Shown: in pieces, positions 41,040-63,738 of the stretch
Position numbering within the stretch: the first letter of the stretch is position 1
Layout: every line of letters starts with the position of its first letter
Assembly: GCA_007844125.1 (NCBI GenBank)
Contig: CM017567.1
Span: forward strand, 3,095,660-3,159,659
Reading direction: 5' to 3'
Length of the DNA stretch: 64,000 bases
Origin: Sinonovacula constricta
Lineage: Eukaryota; Mollusca; Bivalvia; Cardiida; Solecurtidae
Translations under genes and position numbers: made by a program
Notes under the pieces: generated by a model
What the model was told of the DNA's origin: nothing
The model's input: only the letters and a program-made list of their open reading frames with translations
The model's database searches: none

Positions 41040-44000
41040 CTTAAACTGGCGTGACAGCCGTGTCTTTCCCTCATCACTGAGACAGGTATAAAGTTGGTAG
41101 ATTGGTAGCGGACCCGTATCGACGGTCAGAGCGTGGGCAAGGGCGTGGTGTAGGTAGCGATACTGGTCCTAGGATTCGATAATTCGAACTAATGACTACA
41201 GATAATTAATATATTAAGTAATGTATTTCCTTGTACAGTATTTTGCTTCAGTCTTGTCAACTTGTTGTTGGTTCGGACAAACATGTAATGTCCATCCAAT
41301 AGGTGTATGCTTAAAATGCAAAAGGTGTACCGGCAATATATTTTAAATGGTTGGTTAAGTGACACCTTTTTCATGATTGTCAACGTTAGTTAGAACCTTA
41401 TACATTATGCTTTAAAGCAATCGGGCTTTGACATTTCGTACATATTGTATAAATTAAGCAGCACCTTCTGTCGGCAAATGTTTTATAAATAACTAGAAGA
41501 ATAACGACATTACAACATTCTGAACCATGTACACCCGTTGTCCCCTGAGCGCACTCACGCATCCGTATACATCAACACAAGGTTCTGATGGGCCATCTCT
41601 TGAGGCGCTGGATTGACCTTCGTGGATCAATAGGTCCAGGGCGATATAGGTCCCCGTTCGACCGATACCAGCGCTGAGGTGCAATTATAAGGAATTATAA
41701 TGAATGGAAACATTATGTATGCAAGAAATGTCATTGTAAGCAGACATATGCCCCCGAAGTCATGTCCAGTAAAGCAAATTTTGTTATTGTCATGGTATTT
41801 GAGTTAATAATAAGACAATAGCATTACATTTATGTATATACCGATGTTGAATATTTTACCTCCTGTCATTTGTTGTCAATAGGCAAATGCACTATCATGA
41901 TAGGTCTACGGGCTAAATACGCTGGTTCTTGCGCGACACGTCGTCTGTATGTGTTGACATTTATGCCAGGTTATTTGAAAATCCCTTAACACATGACAGG
42001 TGTACAGAACGGACACGACCACCAGTGCACTTCTTAGGACTATGACTTTGACCTGTAAGTGTGACCTGACCTTCGAGTAACCGATTTGGTTCCTGTGTGC
42101 GACACGTCGTCTCCATGTATTTGACATTTCTGCCAGGTTATTTCAATATAAATCCCCCAAGATGTGACAGAGTTACTGAGCGGACACGACCACAAATGCA
42201 ATACCAGGGATTATGACTTTGATCTATAAGTGTGACCTTGACCTTCGAGTAAACCACTGGGTCTTGTGCGCGACACATCTTCTACATGGCTTTGACATTT
42301 CTGCCAAATTATTTGCAAATCCACGCATGAATAACTGAGTTATTGAGCGGACATAAATATTGGACAGACAGACGGACGGACGGTTCGACTACCATATACC
42401 CGCCTTCGGGGCATAATAAGGTAAAACAATAAGGCGGATTCGAATAAGCAACGTGTCCTTGCATTAAGTGCAGTTAACCTATGCGATATAATAAAAATAA
42501 ATTATTTTGTATAATGAAGTAAGTAAGGTATGTATCTCCTAGAATTATTCATTCTTTATCCAGGACATTAAAGAATTCAGTGAAAAGGTATAAAACATCG
42601 AATACGAAAATAAAACACGATCTGATTATGTAAAAACATTACAACCTTGTCATCGTGTATGGATCATTGCTTCACACTTCATAAAAACTGAACTGGTCTT
42701 ACCTGCAGTGGACTGTCATGGGACCACTTCTCTTGGTTGGGAGAGCCTCGACTGTGTGCCGGAAGTCCAGAAGACTGACTAGATTATCCGGGATGCTGCG
42801 ATCGGGCCAGGCTGTGTAGTGAGCCTGGTACACGGTTCTCTGTTGAGAGTTCTTAAAAAGAAAGCATGTTACAATATCGATAAGACTTGGCTTTCGTCAA
42901 CTTTGTTGGTTCTTAAAAACAAACATATGTTGGAAGGATTGTTATTTAGTTACAATGTACTTCAAGCTCGCTAGCAATGCCCCTGTAAGAAACTCTGGTG
43001 ATCTAACATTCTACATTATTTTGTGCACCTTTTCTTAGATGCATAAAGGGACATTTACTTACAATGACGCATAAACACTTGTTGACCTAGTGTGGTATAA
43101 GCTGTACGTAAATTGATGAAAACATACATTAGTTGGTATAATTTTCCAACACACCGTCAGCGCAAAATGTATTAGCATCTTTAAAAACAAATACATACAA
43201 CTGAACCGTCTAGTGTTTAAGCCGTCACTACGTATGTATGTTATTTTAATGTACTTTACACTTTGGTGGTAGCATTGTATTGAACTTCTACTTTTTAATA
43301 ATATTGAAGTTTAACGTCAATAGACTAAAATTTGTTGCATTATAACAACATTGTTAGTTTAGTGCTTCGACGAGGTTACTCAAAACTAAAAAAAACTAAA
43401 CAATATTGCCTCGATTTAATGTGGAAGGTTATCTAAGCACTTTCTTGCAGGCTGACATCTTAATTCACAAGAGTGGGAATATATAAAATCAAACAAATGT
43501 GAACATAGGGTGTCTGTAATGATTCTTATTGTTCTAAAACGTGGTGTCCGAAAGTTTTGATCCAACATTAATTTTCAATTAACCAAATAAATCTTTATTA
43601 CCTTAAACTGTTCTGCAAGATGCTGTTAAGTAATGCCATGTGTAAGATCTGGGTGAACATCGAAGCATAAATGACTAGTCATTGCAAATATGTATTTTCT
43701 ATCTGAGCCACACTTCAGAGTTAGCTATTTTTAAACTTTTTAAACTAAGAAAACCACGTGACAACTGACTTTCGAGAACATTTTATATTGTCTCCGGGTA
43801 GACATCTCTGACGTCGATATCTAATGTTAGCAGAGATCACTTTCATGCCTTTCATACATTTGGAAAGAATTAATATTTGGCGTGATTTTTGCAGAAACTT
43901 GAACTGTCTAAAAATAAAAGTAGCGTTAAAATCGGCTGTAATTAAACTAAAGAATAGTATTTTTACAGACATTTCTCCTAAATCCTTTAAAACAGTGAAA

Positions 44001-45377
44001 CATACATGCATTTGCTAAAGGAAAACTGTCGGATCCCATCTTTAAGGCATATGTTTGCGTTTGTTTATAATAAGGAAAGTATTGAATCCCGCATAAAAAG
44101 CTATAAAAAGCTCGGGTAATATAACATGGCTGCTGTCAACTGTCTAAGACAGTGTCAGCATTTATCATTGGCATCCGCACTGATGCTCGATGCCCTTTAT
44201 GGAATGCGTTAAAATTATCAATGAGCTGTTGTTGAAGTTATCATAACAGTCATAACAACTCGGTGGCATAAAGACGTGTAAATCCTGTAGAAATGACAGA
44301 GCAGTTCTAATTGTTGATTATACATACTTCTTCGTTTTTATTCCACGTATATAAGGTACCGATTTTGTCAACTTCGAACTACGTGGGTAAAGGAGGCTTA
44401 TTCTCACATGTACGAGGGTTTTAAGGTTGTTGTTCATTCATTATTAATCCTTAAAAGTTTCCTTACATTATTTAATAAAATGTTTGAAATCTAAACAGTA
44501 TGCAATATCAATGGTGCCGCATATGTCTATATGCATGTGAATGCCAATTGTCCGAACATAATGGAAGCACTCATAGGATGTCCGTCGTTGGTGTACGTCA
44601 GATATAGTGTTCTATTGTTTTAAATATATATTGGACGTCATTTGATGCTTTGCCTCAATCCTTTTCTTGTTTCTACAATACTCCCACCTCAAATGGGAAC
44701 ACACACAAGAATACGCTTCTTCGAGTTGATGGTCAAATAGAGGCGTATAATTGACATATGGCCAGATATTCATATGCTGGTTTAACTAGTCAAATCAAGC
44801 ATGGCTCACCTAAACAACACTTGAACAGTGTCTTTAACACCATCTATTTCTACTCACCTGGGACACGGAGAAGCGCCTTATGGTGTACTCAGCAAAATTC
44901 TCCTCGGTGACGGTCTGCACCTCTACCGGACCGTAACTCTTCGGTCTGCCTTGTCTCGGCCAGTATCGCTCAAACTTCATTTTCTAAAAACATAACAATT
45001 GTTTTTGTTTGACATCCTTTTCTGTGTTTACAGGTCAATTGACCAGCACAATTGAGGATAGGTTGTCTTCATTTTACATGTATACTTTGCACACACATGA
45101 AAACAATTCTCGTTCAGATTTTATTAATACATATTAAAGTCCAATCATAAATCGCTGAATGATTACATACATATACAATGCCGTCATAGCTCTGCTATCG
45201 ATCTACCTTGATTATTGCAATGACTGATTTCAAATAACAGTATAAGGCTTTAATAAGGGATTTGAATATGTACATTGTGTGATCTATATAACCTTTAACA
45301 ATCGTGTCCACAATGTCAAGTGCACACTATAGAGAAAGGAAAAAACACCCACCCACACATGCTATATATATATATAT

Positions 45378-45430
<53 letters not shown>

Positions 45431-47368
45431 AATTAAACAATAGTGGAAACGGATTAGTTGTTTTTTTATAATACATTTCCCAGTACCTGTCCCTCGTTAA
45501 GTTTGGTAAGCACCACTATTTTGTCCACACTCTCCTGCCAAACCATTCTCCAGAATAGAGAGAATCCCTCGGAGTGAGCAACCGTCGGGCCTGGAATGAT
45601 TGAAATTTTAATTTTTAAAGTGAATGCACTTCGTTTTAATATCGGAAATTATCTGTACAAGCGAAGACACGGCTATATTTCTGCTAATGTGTTTTGATCA
45701 ATAGTAATTACAATAATATTATATTATAATCACTTAAAAATATATTTTACGTTAAAATTATCAAACTCTTAGTAGTGATAAGGATTAAAAAGAAAGTTAA
45801 AATAACATTATGTTAATGATCATAAACCGAGATCGGGAAAATAATACATCATTCATGGGCGGGACAGTTTATTGTATGTTATATTAAAATCATGTTTTCT
45901 TTCCTTGAGTGCATAATCACGGTAGCTAATCTATTATATTACTTTGTTAACATGACAAACAATTTATTTGTTATTTTTTATGGAACTGAAAATGAGCCCA
46001 AATTAATTTCACGACAAAATAACACGTGTCATGGACTAAAATCCACGTGTTTTTATTTTTATTTTCAATTTTAAATAGACTAAATATACCCTGTCTGTTT
46101 CACAATAAAAACTTTTGTCTTTTGTTATGTTTTAATTTATAGTAGGTCACACCACTGACAATGACTTCTAAGTATCGTAAATAACCTATTGTGTATTTTT
46201 CCAAACAATTTCGTGAAGAGGATTAACATTAGTTGTTATCGATCTTACCTAGAGCCGCAATATATACTATATTTCCAGTCAGCCCCTGAAAAAGAATAAT
46301 TTGATATGTTTTTTTTAATTCCTTTGTTACAATACTCCTGATAATAATTGTAAAAGTAACATTTAACGTTATTAAACACGAACCAATAAGTAGTATTGAT
46401 AACATTTTAATAAAACAGTCATGCCTTAAATCTTCTTTAAAATAGACGGCTACATTTGAAATAAGCGAAATGTATATGTTTAACTATAAACATGATGTAC
46501 AAAGTGTATTGATTAAAAGGGAATACCAAAGTTATGTTATACTACTAACGGTGATATAACTTGCGTTGATGTAATCACCGTCACTGCCGTCATTTAACAC
46601 AACACGTGTCGCATCATCTGAAGAAAACTTATTAAAGTAATGTACGGAATTTATTTTCATTTACGAATATTTATTTCTTATTGCCATAATCTTCTTCAAT
46701 CTTTGTTATAAATATTTAAGCATTAGTGTAATGACTATTGAGTAATATATGTATGTTGAAGTAAAAAAAGTTCTGAGGGTTTACATAATGATCATTCTCG
46801 ATACACTAAATATATTTCACGGCATTGAGACATGTAATTTGGTAAAAATTAAGGTTGTAAAACATAATATCAATTTATATTATTTATGATATCAATTTAC
46901 ACGCCAAAAGCAAAGATTCAAATGGTTTTGTTTTTCCATACGCCGTTATTTCACGAGGCAAGACCGGAAATAAATAGGTTTAAGAAATAGCCCTCACCAT
47001 ATGGATCTTTTAGGATTTATAATCTAAACGATATTTGGAATTGTTGTATAAAAGAATTTCGAAACAAAACATTTATTAATAACTAATGTTAATAATCAAG
47101 TATCATGCATATTATTTTGTGTGTGGATTGTGTTTTGTTGCCAGGTGATAACATCTACTTCTGTTGGCATAAATGACTGCTGCGTTCACTATTTCTTATA
47201 CTTTCATAGCTTTAAAAAGAAATAAATATTCAATGCAACCAAGTGTTTGAAAGTTAATTTTACATTTAAAACAAACGTACACGGGAAGACTTTCTTGTAT
47301 CTGTTTTTCTTTGCATTTTCTGCTTTCACTGCCTCTTGGTAGTCTCTTGCCAACTCGTCCGGGAATGT
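41040..47368 (-). CDS. Gene B exons 7-14: D1 phosphatase domain, intact motifs
   Basis: Exons 47281-47368, 46550-46617, 46249-46285, 45487-45590, 44858-44983, 42703-42839, 41514-41673 and 41040-41168. Motifs [44 protein letters not shown] and QYRYLHHAL are all kept. No stop or frameshift is seen in any of the eight exons. The domain itself looks functional, which contrasts with the upstream stop. Confidence 0.85.
41746..42417. mobile_element. TIR element in gene B intron 12, with internal tandem repeats of about 168 bases
   Basis: Ends are ATATGCCCCCGAAG and CTTCGGGGCATAAT, inverted copies. Inside, three units begin GACACGTCGTC/GACACATCTTC at 41935, 42101 and 42271, followed by a GACAGACGGACGGACGG stretch. 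Gene A has an empty site at the same place (near 7470). No transposase. Confidence 0.75.
45363..45426. repeat. (TA)n-(GA)n microsatellite in gene B intron 10
   Basis: About nine TA units then about 23 GA units. Absent from gene A. Confidence 0.9.
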
Positions 47369-47711
47369 CTGTAAGGTGATTGAATAATGCATTTATAAAA
47401 ACTAAAACACTAAAAAAGCTGCCAATTTTTCTGCAGATCAATTAAGACAATTATATAAATGACTAAGTATAAAAAAATATTTTATTTCTGTTTAATGTTG
47501 GTTAAGAAGCAGGTCTTAGTCGGCAAATACTGCTTGACGAAGAAAACAGTGCCATCAGTCAGTAAAATATGTACAATGAGACACACCTGAGTTAATGCAC
47601 GCTTTCAATAAAAAACGCGTCACGAAAAAAATATTACACACAAAAGACATATTCACCCATTATATTTAATGCACATTGCAAAAATAAAGAGATACAACAA
47701 ACCTATTTTAC

Positions 47712-48912
47712 CTTAAATTCTTTTTCGTAGTCAGGGAGAGTTTTCTTAGCCACAACCTCTACCAGTGTATCTACGGTGACGTGAAGTCGGAGAAGCCCAC
47801 CGGTGTTATAATACGTGTCATACACACCTTCCACTGTACCTTCAACCCAAATATGTAAGAGGGATTTTATTTGATGGGTAACGTATCGTGATACAAGCCA
47901 ATAATATTCCACTGATATGTCAGAAACTTTGTTTAAAACATATTACCCGTACAATGTAAAAAAAAAACATGTCTTCATCAAGTTTGGAAATGTTTGATGC
48001 ACAAACAATATCAGCACACTGGTTTAAACGACGTATAATAATCACACCTTGACGAAAACAAAACATCAGAAATAGCTCCAGACAGTTCAGGCGTTACCGA
48101 CAAACAGGACGCGACTTGTGACCACACAATTTTTAAAAGCCGGCCAGCTATTTTTTATGTTTTCATATGCCTAATTTTTTATAAAACGAAAGATAATAAA
48201 GCTGTGAGAGTTAGATCAGAAACTAAAGTACACTTGGTGACATTATATGTGCTAACAAAACATGAACGCGCGTTATATCTAAAGTTAACAAAACCAAAAC
48301 CAGTGAATATTTTTACTACATGTCAAGATCAACAAATAACTTTACAGAAACGTTTGATTTAGAAATGTATTAATAAGTTTTCATTTAATCATGTTACCTA
48401 AAAATAAATCTTACATGCCTGTTTCGTGTGGTTTCCTAAAAAAAGAACTTTAAATAACCAAAAAAATTGTAAGGAGAACAGCACGTCTATACTTCGATTT
48501 TCCTTATTTCTAAACGGGCCCTTCATGGTCAGGGGTTTTGACAGAAATAGCAAAGCCTGGTTCTTTGTTATTGTTTTTGCATACATTAGCCCATTTTGAC
48601 ATATCTTATAACAATATTAATATTTTTACCGATCTCCGTGATGTTTGTACGCGTAGTTTTGTTACACAATCTTTCACAAATATGACACACGCTCCTTAAC
48701 AATTATCAGTACTTTACCTCCTGTAGGATCAGAATCCAGACCGTCTGTTTCTTCCAAGAGGTTATCGTCTTCATATGCTGTGATTTTAGGTGATGGACCC
48801 TTGCCTAGACTGGTGTTTTCATAGGTAACTAATACCGTGTGCTGTGTTGCTGCACCTTTCTTCACCTTGCTACTTGTGCCCTTCACTTTGTTCGGTGTCG
48901 AGTAGATCGGTC
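47712..48912 (-). CDS. Gene B exons 5-6: linker (downstream of the stop)
   Basis: Exons 48718-48912 and 47712-47839, of the same lengths as in gene A. They encode a GPIYSTPNKVKGTSSKV-type basic linker, an acidic stretch, then VEGVYDTYYNTGGLLRLHVT and DYEKEFK. The frame is open and the splice sites intact. Coding use depends on bypassing the stop in exon 4. Confidence 0.75.
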
Positions 48913-49249
48913 CTGCTAGAATGCAAAAAAAAAATGTATAAAATTTAGATTGCAACGTAATATGCACTTTCGTATGTTTATAAAAGATATCAGCATTTTG
49001 TAAAAGTTTGGTGTATGTATAATGCGTTTTAAGTGAAGAACGTGCCTGATTTTGATACATAAGGAACATTATAATGCAACTAATATATGGTAATAACTGT
49101 ATGTGAATCAAAGGGTGTTTTGAAGTGATATTCATGCTCATTAATAGCATTAGTTTTTATAGCATAAAGCAGCTAAAGGTATGACTCAATTAGTTACCTT
49201 CAATTTCTGCTACATTACGAGAAACACTGTACGTCACAACGTTGTTTGA

Positions 49250-54887
<5,638 letters not shown>

Positions 54888-55009
54888 CCTACGATCTCTG
54901 AAATAACAAGAAAACAAGCCATATGCAGCTTCATAAATATATTTCAAAGAATAGCAATTCTTACACAACACCCGCAATGAAAGAGTAAAATAGTATATAT
55001 AGATAAGTA

Positions 55010-57070
<2,061 letters not shown>

Positions 57071-57079
57071 ACTGGCAAC

Positions 57080-57760
57080 ATTACCGACTGACCGTTTAGA
57101 ACGGTAACTGCTAAGGTTTTGCTATTTTATATAATAAATTGTCATAATTTTGGTTGAAACTGTGCCATTTGACCGACATTTACATACCTTTGTCCCTTGT
57201 CTTATCATTGTTTTATACGTGGCAATTTAATTTTAGTTCTATTATCTTTGTGTGAAATCTAAGGCGTGACAAGTGTGCGATTTTAGCAGATAACGTATGA
57301 AGTAGATAGTCGTCTAACAGCATTGCTTTTTTGATCAATCGGTCCGATCGATTGGAGTTACATATCTTGTTATGTTAAATTTTATGAACAAGAATGTTTT
57401 CTAAACACAAACACAGAGGTCTGTTCCTCATTAATCATATGTGTGCTTAGTGTCCATGCGATAGAGGTATTTTCTTATTTCTTTGCTTTATTTTATTTTT
57501 TGTCTTATGGGAATATTTTGTGATTTTGTCGTTTTTTGGTGAGAATATATATGATAAATATGAGAATATATGTTAAAGTCTTATGAGCATTGTAATATAA
57601 TCCAAAATTTAAAAAGGCACATGATAAAGGTATTTACATGCAAGCAAAGAGTAAAAGTGATGATAAATATGTGAGGAGTCATTTGACAAAAACGAGCAAA
57701 CCTAACAGCTACCACATTGGAATGGTCAGTCGGCAATATTGACCGACTAGTATGCTTAAT
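57080..57760. mobile_element. Element of the CCGACTGACCGTT TIR family
   Basis: Inverted arms at 57080-57111 and 57705-57760, with AGCAAAACC/GGTTTTGCT on the inner side. Arms are diverged from those at 20482 and 21264. No coding capacity. Confidence 0.6.
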
Positions 57761-57769
57761 CCTCGCAGC

Positions 57770-59270
57770 TGATGGGCTCCTTAAAGGCAAGCAATTTAAA
57801 GAAAACCGATCTATTTGAAAAAAAATGCCCAAACGCTGATGTTTCTTGATAAGTTATGAAAAGGCAAACAAATATAACGAAAGTAGTTACGTCATTGAAA
57901 AAATAATGTCCATGAGTGTTTTGAACAGAGAGAGGTATATTACATTTAATATTGTGAGAATTTTGTAGATTTTTAATATAAACAATAAAACAACGCATTG
58001 CCTCGACATAGGCTATGCAAGTCGTATTTCTTTGGCAATTTTTTTTCAGAATCAGTCTTGATAAGTTGTCTATCCATTTAGTATTTTTCATGTCTATGAA
58101 GACATAGGCTAAATCACAAAAATGAACACAGATTGACTAATGTATTGCTAAAAGGTAAATTTAAATAAAATCCCTATCTGATGGATTTAAAGCTAAATAA
58201 ACACTGTTTTGTTTTAGTTTGCATATATTTAAAGTCAGCAAGTGTGAGTTTAACTCTTTTCAGCATCAATTAATGATATATTTATGATTTATTGATTATT
58301 ATATATATTTTTAATTCCTGATATATTAATGATATTTATTTCTGGCAAGATTTAGTTTTTTGCAACCATTTTTGTAATAAATATTAAAATATTTGGTTGA
58401 CACAAATATTTTCTTAACACATTTCTTACAAAGTATGATATTAGTTATTAAATTGACTTGCCTCTATGAACACTTTTTAAAATACCAATAATATTTAAGT
58501 AGTGTATTTTATGGGACATGTTAACGAATTGGTTCAGAGGTCACTCTTGTACTTGTTACATGTTGATGCGACTTTCGATTATCGATTACGACATTAAACA
58601 TGATTTTGTTATTTTGCTTTGTGCTGTTTTCCTTTGCGATTGAAATGATCAATTTATTGTAAATCTAGTAAAGAAAAATGTGTCTTAATGGTATAGACAA
58701 TATCATTTTAACTTTGCTTTAGCCAATATACAGAATTTTATTTGCTTTTATAACGACCTACGAATAATACTGCCCTCATACAATGATTTCATGAAGTGAA
58801 CATTCCACTTGCCGTGAATAACTCTGTAAAGAGATAACGTCCTTAGAAAATTGCATGTATTTTATAAGGGCACTTCACAAATAACGTTTGCGCTGTGTCG
58901 TCTTTGATATTAAAGTATTTACTGTTTTATCAGATCTGATTGACCATGAAGCTTCTTAAACATAAATGTGGAAGTTGAGAACTCTAAGTTGATAACTGTT
59001 AATTTCTATAACATTTACAAGTTTGGAAACAAGGCAAAGAATGCAATGTCATCTTTTGGATGTACAATGTGAAGATACAAAGAAGTGAAATTGAAGGCAT
59101 GTTAACAGCATCTGCAGCAATAACAAACTGTTAACATTCAGATAATTACAATAGTAAATATATTTTAATAAAACAAGAAATTTGTTAGTTATGGAAGCGC
59201 AGCGCAGATGGAAAAAGTGAATTTTAAAAACTCATATACTATCATTACGTAAGAAACAAAGATTTTATTG
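57770..59270. other. No gene seen
   Basis: 57830-57920 is the inverted counterpart of 27525-27590. The remainder is AT-rich with no recognisable frame. Confidence 0.45.
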
Positions 59271-59329
59271 CAAACGTATGCATAGTAGCGCATCATGTCC
59301 CCATTTAACCTGGACCATTCCTTTTTTAA

Positions 59330-60547
59330 AGCCATCCACATTCTCAATTATCTCAAACATGGGTTGAACAATAATTGTATTTAAGCCATTACGGTGTCCA
59401 GTTTATGCCTTACGTTCATTAAATGAAACGAATGGCTGAATTAGTAAAAATGATGTGACTGTTCATACAATAAAACATCAAGTTTTGAGTCCCCAAAATC
59501 AATTTAAGCAATCACCACAACAGTGTTTTTAATATAGATTTATGCATCAGACCAATGCTTGTTTCGGTTTAATTACAAATATTGGTACTTTGTCTAACAA
59601 ACTAGTCTAGTTTAAACTTGTTGAAGACAGATAACTTAATAAATCCAAAAGGGAAGATTCACGAAACTTTTATTTTTGTCTTGGTTGTTCAAAGAACGTA
59701 AATTCTGGATAGTGCAAATTTTCTGTTACGGTTCATTACAAATAAGGGTACTTTGTCTAACAAACTAGTCGGAAAGATAACTAAATAAATCCGAAAAAGA
59801 AGAGTTTGGGTAGATATTGCTTAGGTGCGAACTCCCGTCATTGAACATGCACAGAACAAAAATTAATATATCTATATTTGCTTTGCTTTCTTTGTTTCAT
59901 GGATAGAGAAGAACATCCCATCTAGGTAAATATTTTCTTAAAAAAGCCTATTAAACACCGTTCCCATACATGCTTTTCTTTATTTTGTTTATAATGGTGC
60001 AATGTAAATTTCGCGATGATTTAATATATCGTTAAAAGTATTTCCAGTTTTGTTTTTACGGTCATTCATGAATAAATTAAGTAGAAAACTAAAGCTCCTC
60101 CACAAACTCTGAATAGACGCACGCGCGAAAGTTACGGATATTTGACTGCTTTTTTCTGTTTGTATGTTTTTGCAGCTGTTAGCTAATTGAATATAGGTAT
60201 AAGGACATATTATGAAAAAACGGTGTTGAACTAGATGAAGACATGTTTAAATTAAACATAGACATGATTAAGTCACACAACATGTGTGTGGAAAATGAAC
60301 GCATAGAATAGGAAAAATGAATGTACTGGGCCGATGACATTATGCAAATTTGTTGATATATGGAATAATCTGATTGATTTGACACTTCAAGTATTGTAGC
60401 AAAGCACACGATTGCATACGAGTGAAATTTTACAATGGGTGTTTATTAAATGCATGGGTCCAATGTAACATTTATGTCTTTGTTTCTGTATGTTGCTTAT
60501 ACTCAACCGCACTCTTCCTTGGTATATGAACATATTGACATGAATAA
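59330..60547. repeat. Upstream duplicated block Y' (copy near gene B)
   Basis: Same orientation as 25080-26260. Here it lies on the gene-proximal side of block X'. Confidence 0.7.
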
Positions 60548-60734
60548 ACATAAAGTGACTCATTTTTATAATACTTTAGAAATATGAATGCACTACAAGT
60601 CCTTTGGCAGATTCGTACTATATCTACATGTATGCACATAGCTTTTATTTGTCCACTTGTCTGGCTGACAAGTACTAACGGGCATGTCTAGTAAGTTTTA
60701 AAATAGTATATACATTGTCATACCTTTTTGTATT

Positions 60735-62840
60735 CTTCCATGACATGGCAGAAATAGTTTTTAGAAAGATAAATTATCAAACTGCACTAACACTTTAATG
60801 AGAAAATAATGGGAATGTATGGTTAGCAACACACTTTAACCCTTAGTGTGTATTCCTTAAGTAGTTTCCAATGCATATATGCTTACTTTATCTTACAGCT
60901 AGAAGTGAAATAAAAAAGTGAAGGTAGATAAATCAAATGTTTCGTTTTACACTACTCTACAGAACTTTTGATTGTCGATAAAGTACTCAATAAACTATTT
61001 ACCATTTTAATATAAAAGATTGATAATATTTTGTTGCAGAAGGTTTGAATAATTGTCAAACCGTGTAAAAAGCCTGAAAATATTAAGGCTTATACATTTC
61101 AAATACAAGCTTCTGCACAACTTAAAGGTAAAACGGCCACCCATACAAAAGCCTACCAATTAGTTTGTTAAAGTGTACAAAAGCCCCCGATCACGTTTGG
61201 AGGGGGTTGACAGAAACCTAACAATCATTTTGGTAGGAGTGGAATAAGAGCTCACTCAAAGCTCTTACTAGGGGCAGATGATTGCCTACCATCATTTCTA
61301 TAGGGCACAAACGATAACATGGCAAAGTGTTTAGTGCTTTTGATATTTCTTTTACATTGTATCTGAGTTTGGTAAATACTATTAACTTCAACACTATACA
61401 AGAACTATAACAAATACTTATAGACAAAACTCTGGATCAAGAGAACATATATTTACGAAAGAGTCTAATGGTAAATTAAATAATACAGTGATTTAATCCG
61501 AAAATCAAATAACTTACATGCTTCGGATTTAAAGCGCTCTTAACGTTTCGGTTTTAACAAACACTTTCCGCTGTATCATCCAAACCCTAAAACAAATAAC
61601 CAGTTCACGAACCACATCCTATTGCTGACTTTCACAAATCGTCATTGTTACACACATAGCGTTGAAATATTCAATAGTTTACAACTACCGTATTTAAACC
61701 CAACGCGGAAGTAAATATACCACCATGTGTACTTATCCTAAGCTACAACACAGTGGTTAATACGCCTGAGGCCATTTATTTTCTAACCCATTTGCTAAGT
61801 AGTCAAGCGTTTATGCATGACGTTGGTTCGTCTCGTCGTCTCTAAATATGCCCTCGATCATAAAATTAGCCAATTAAGCGAGATTATCACTTTTAACCAC
61901 CAGCTAGTTTGATCGTACGTTTACAAATATAATTGTTGCGTTTGAGTATTTAATCAATTCAAGTGTAACAAACTTATTCAATAGTAACATTTGAATGGTC
62001 TTCATATTATAACTACGATAAGTGTTATTAACATTTATATTATATACACAAACTGTAGATTTTGTACATATAATCATTTTTCACATTTATAAATATTACA
62101 TGTTGTATTGTATGCATTTTATTTACACATTCAATGTCATAAAGACACGTGACTTTCGACGAATAATGATATGAAAGAATGTCAATATTTCTATACTAAT
62201 ATTTAGTCATTACGGAACTTATATTGTCTGTTTAGGCCTCGACTCTTTTGTATTGTATAAATTTATGGATCAGCATTTATCATCTAATGGAATACATAGG
62301 CTTAACACGATACCTGTATTGTCGCAAAATTTTCATGCATGCGTGTATTAATAAATAATATAAAATATAAACTAAAATTGCATGTTTTTTCTACAGTAAT
62401 TCGAGTCTGCAACGCTAATATATCTAACAGATTTATGGTTGTACAATTCAAAAACATAAGCTGGGTGGTGGCGGTGTTTATTATATATCTTCTTGTTTAC
62501 TCATTCTTTATTTTAGGTTTGATAACAAAAGTGTATAATTAAACGGTCTGTAAATTAATGAATTAATTGAGGAAATGTGTCGGAAGGTCGCGATGTAAGT
62601 CGCGATTTGTCGATATTTGCCGACCTCAGAGATTTGTATTCGGTGCATTCTTAGTATAAGTTAACATTGGTTAATAAACCTGTAAACTTGCACAAGACTT
62701 GTTTATACTGAACGGATGTTGATTTTGAATTACTTATTCATAAATAATATCTGGATCATCTGCTGAAACACAATTGTAAATGTGCCACTATCAAATGAAT
62801 ATATGTATCACTATGAATGATATATTCCAATTCTGAAGTT
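60735..62840. repeat. Upstream duplicated block X' (copy near gene B)
   Basis: Same orientation as 21510-24440 but about 0.8 kb shorter, mostly by loss around 61000-61500. No coding frame. Confidence 0.7.
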
Positions 62841-63501
62841 TAAACTGTAAATTAAACGATTTAAAGTATTTGCAGCTTGTAGAGTTATCTATGGAAGTGT
62901 TACTCCCCTAGATACTAAATGCATCGCATTATCAGACTTCCAGATTAAATAAATCTCTCTATAATATACCATTCCTACCATTATCATAGACTATACCTAT
63001 CACTTAAACCCTGACAAATTAGGGTTTTTGACCAGTTACAATGACGTACTGTAGTCTTTGACGACCTTAAAATTACGGTCGAAGAGGGTCACTAAAGGAA
63101 CGACGATAAATAGGTACTATATAAAAGCATTATCATCAGCTACAAACAAGCTTTTGTTTCAAATAGACACATGGTGTCACCACAATGCATCTAGATACAC
63201 TGTACATCGAGTCGACTCTTTTTGGAAGTACCTCTAGGCATATAAGCAGTCAACACTTGTTATCTTGAATTCCTATGGCCTTCCCAAACACGTCGAGATG
63301 CACTAGAATTCGGATGTTCTAAGTTAGGTACTGATTTTGCCAACCAGCCATTTGCTCATGTATATTGAGCCACGTGCGTAGTCACTTTTTACCCGGAGTT
63401 AAGTTTGGTAACTACTGTATTGCAGTTTATGATTTATGGACAGCTTAATGGTACTAAATGTACATAGTACTCTAATTAATCCTGTTTTACATATATATAT
63501 C

Positions 63502-63738
63502 CGGGCCGCGATATTCCAAAGTCGTTAAAATGGTGGTGGTATAGCTTCCTTGCTAACACTCAAGCAAATATAAGGGTAGTCCCACGACTGGTTGGCCCGG
63601 TGTCAGGATAATGTGACTGGGTGTGGTATCATGACAAGTGTTCACGGCATGCTATACACAGTGAGGGCAGCACTATATGCTTCAAGTTGACACGCCTCCA
63701 GATAATTTAAATACTGTTGGTGGGACAGTATAATAAAC
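63502..63738 (+). mobile_element. SINE-like element, 5'-truncated copy
   Basis: Matches the body of the element at 8632-8870 (shared CCAAAGTCGTTAAAATGG, GTTCACGGCATGCTATACAC, TACTGTTGG). The tRNA-like head is missing, as in 5'-truncated retroposons. It follows a short TA run. Confidence 0.7.

Noticed and set aside
41935..42320. CRISPR-like array
   Set aside because: The three 168-base units are adjacent tandem copies inside a TIR element, with no short repeat/spacer alternation, and the genome is eukaryotic.
57756..58091. 111-codon minus-strand frame
   Set aside because: No recognisable motif. It overlaps a segment repeated in inverted form at 27525-27590.
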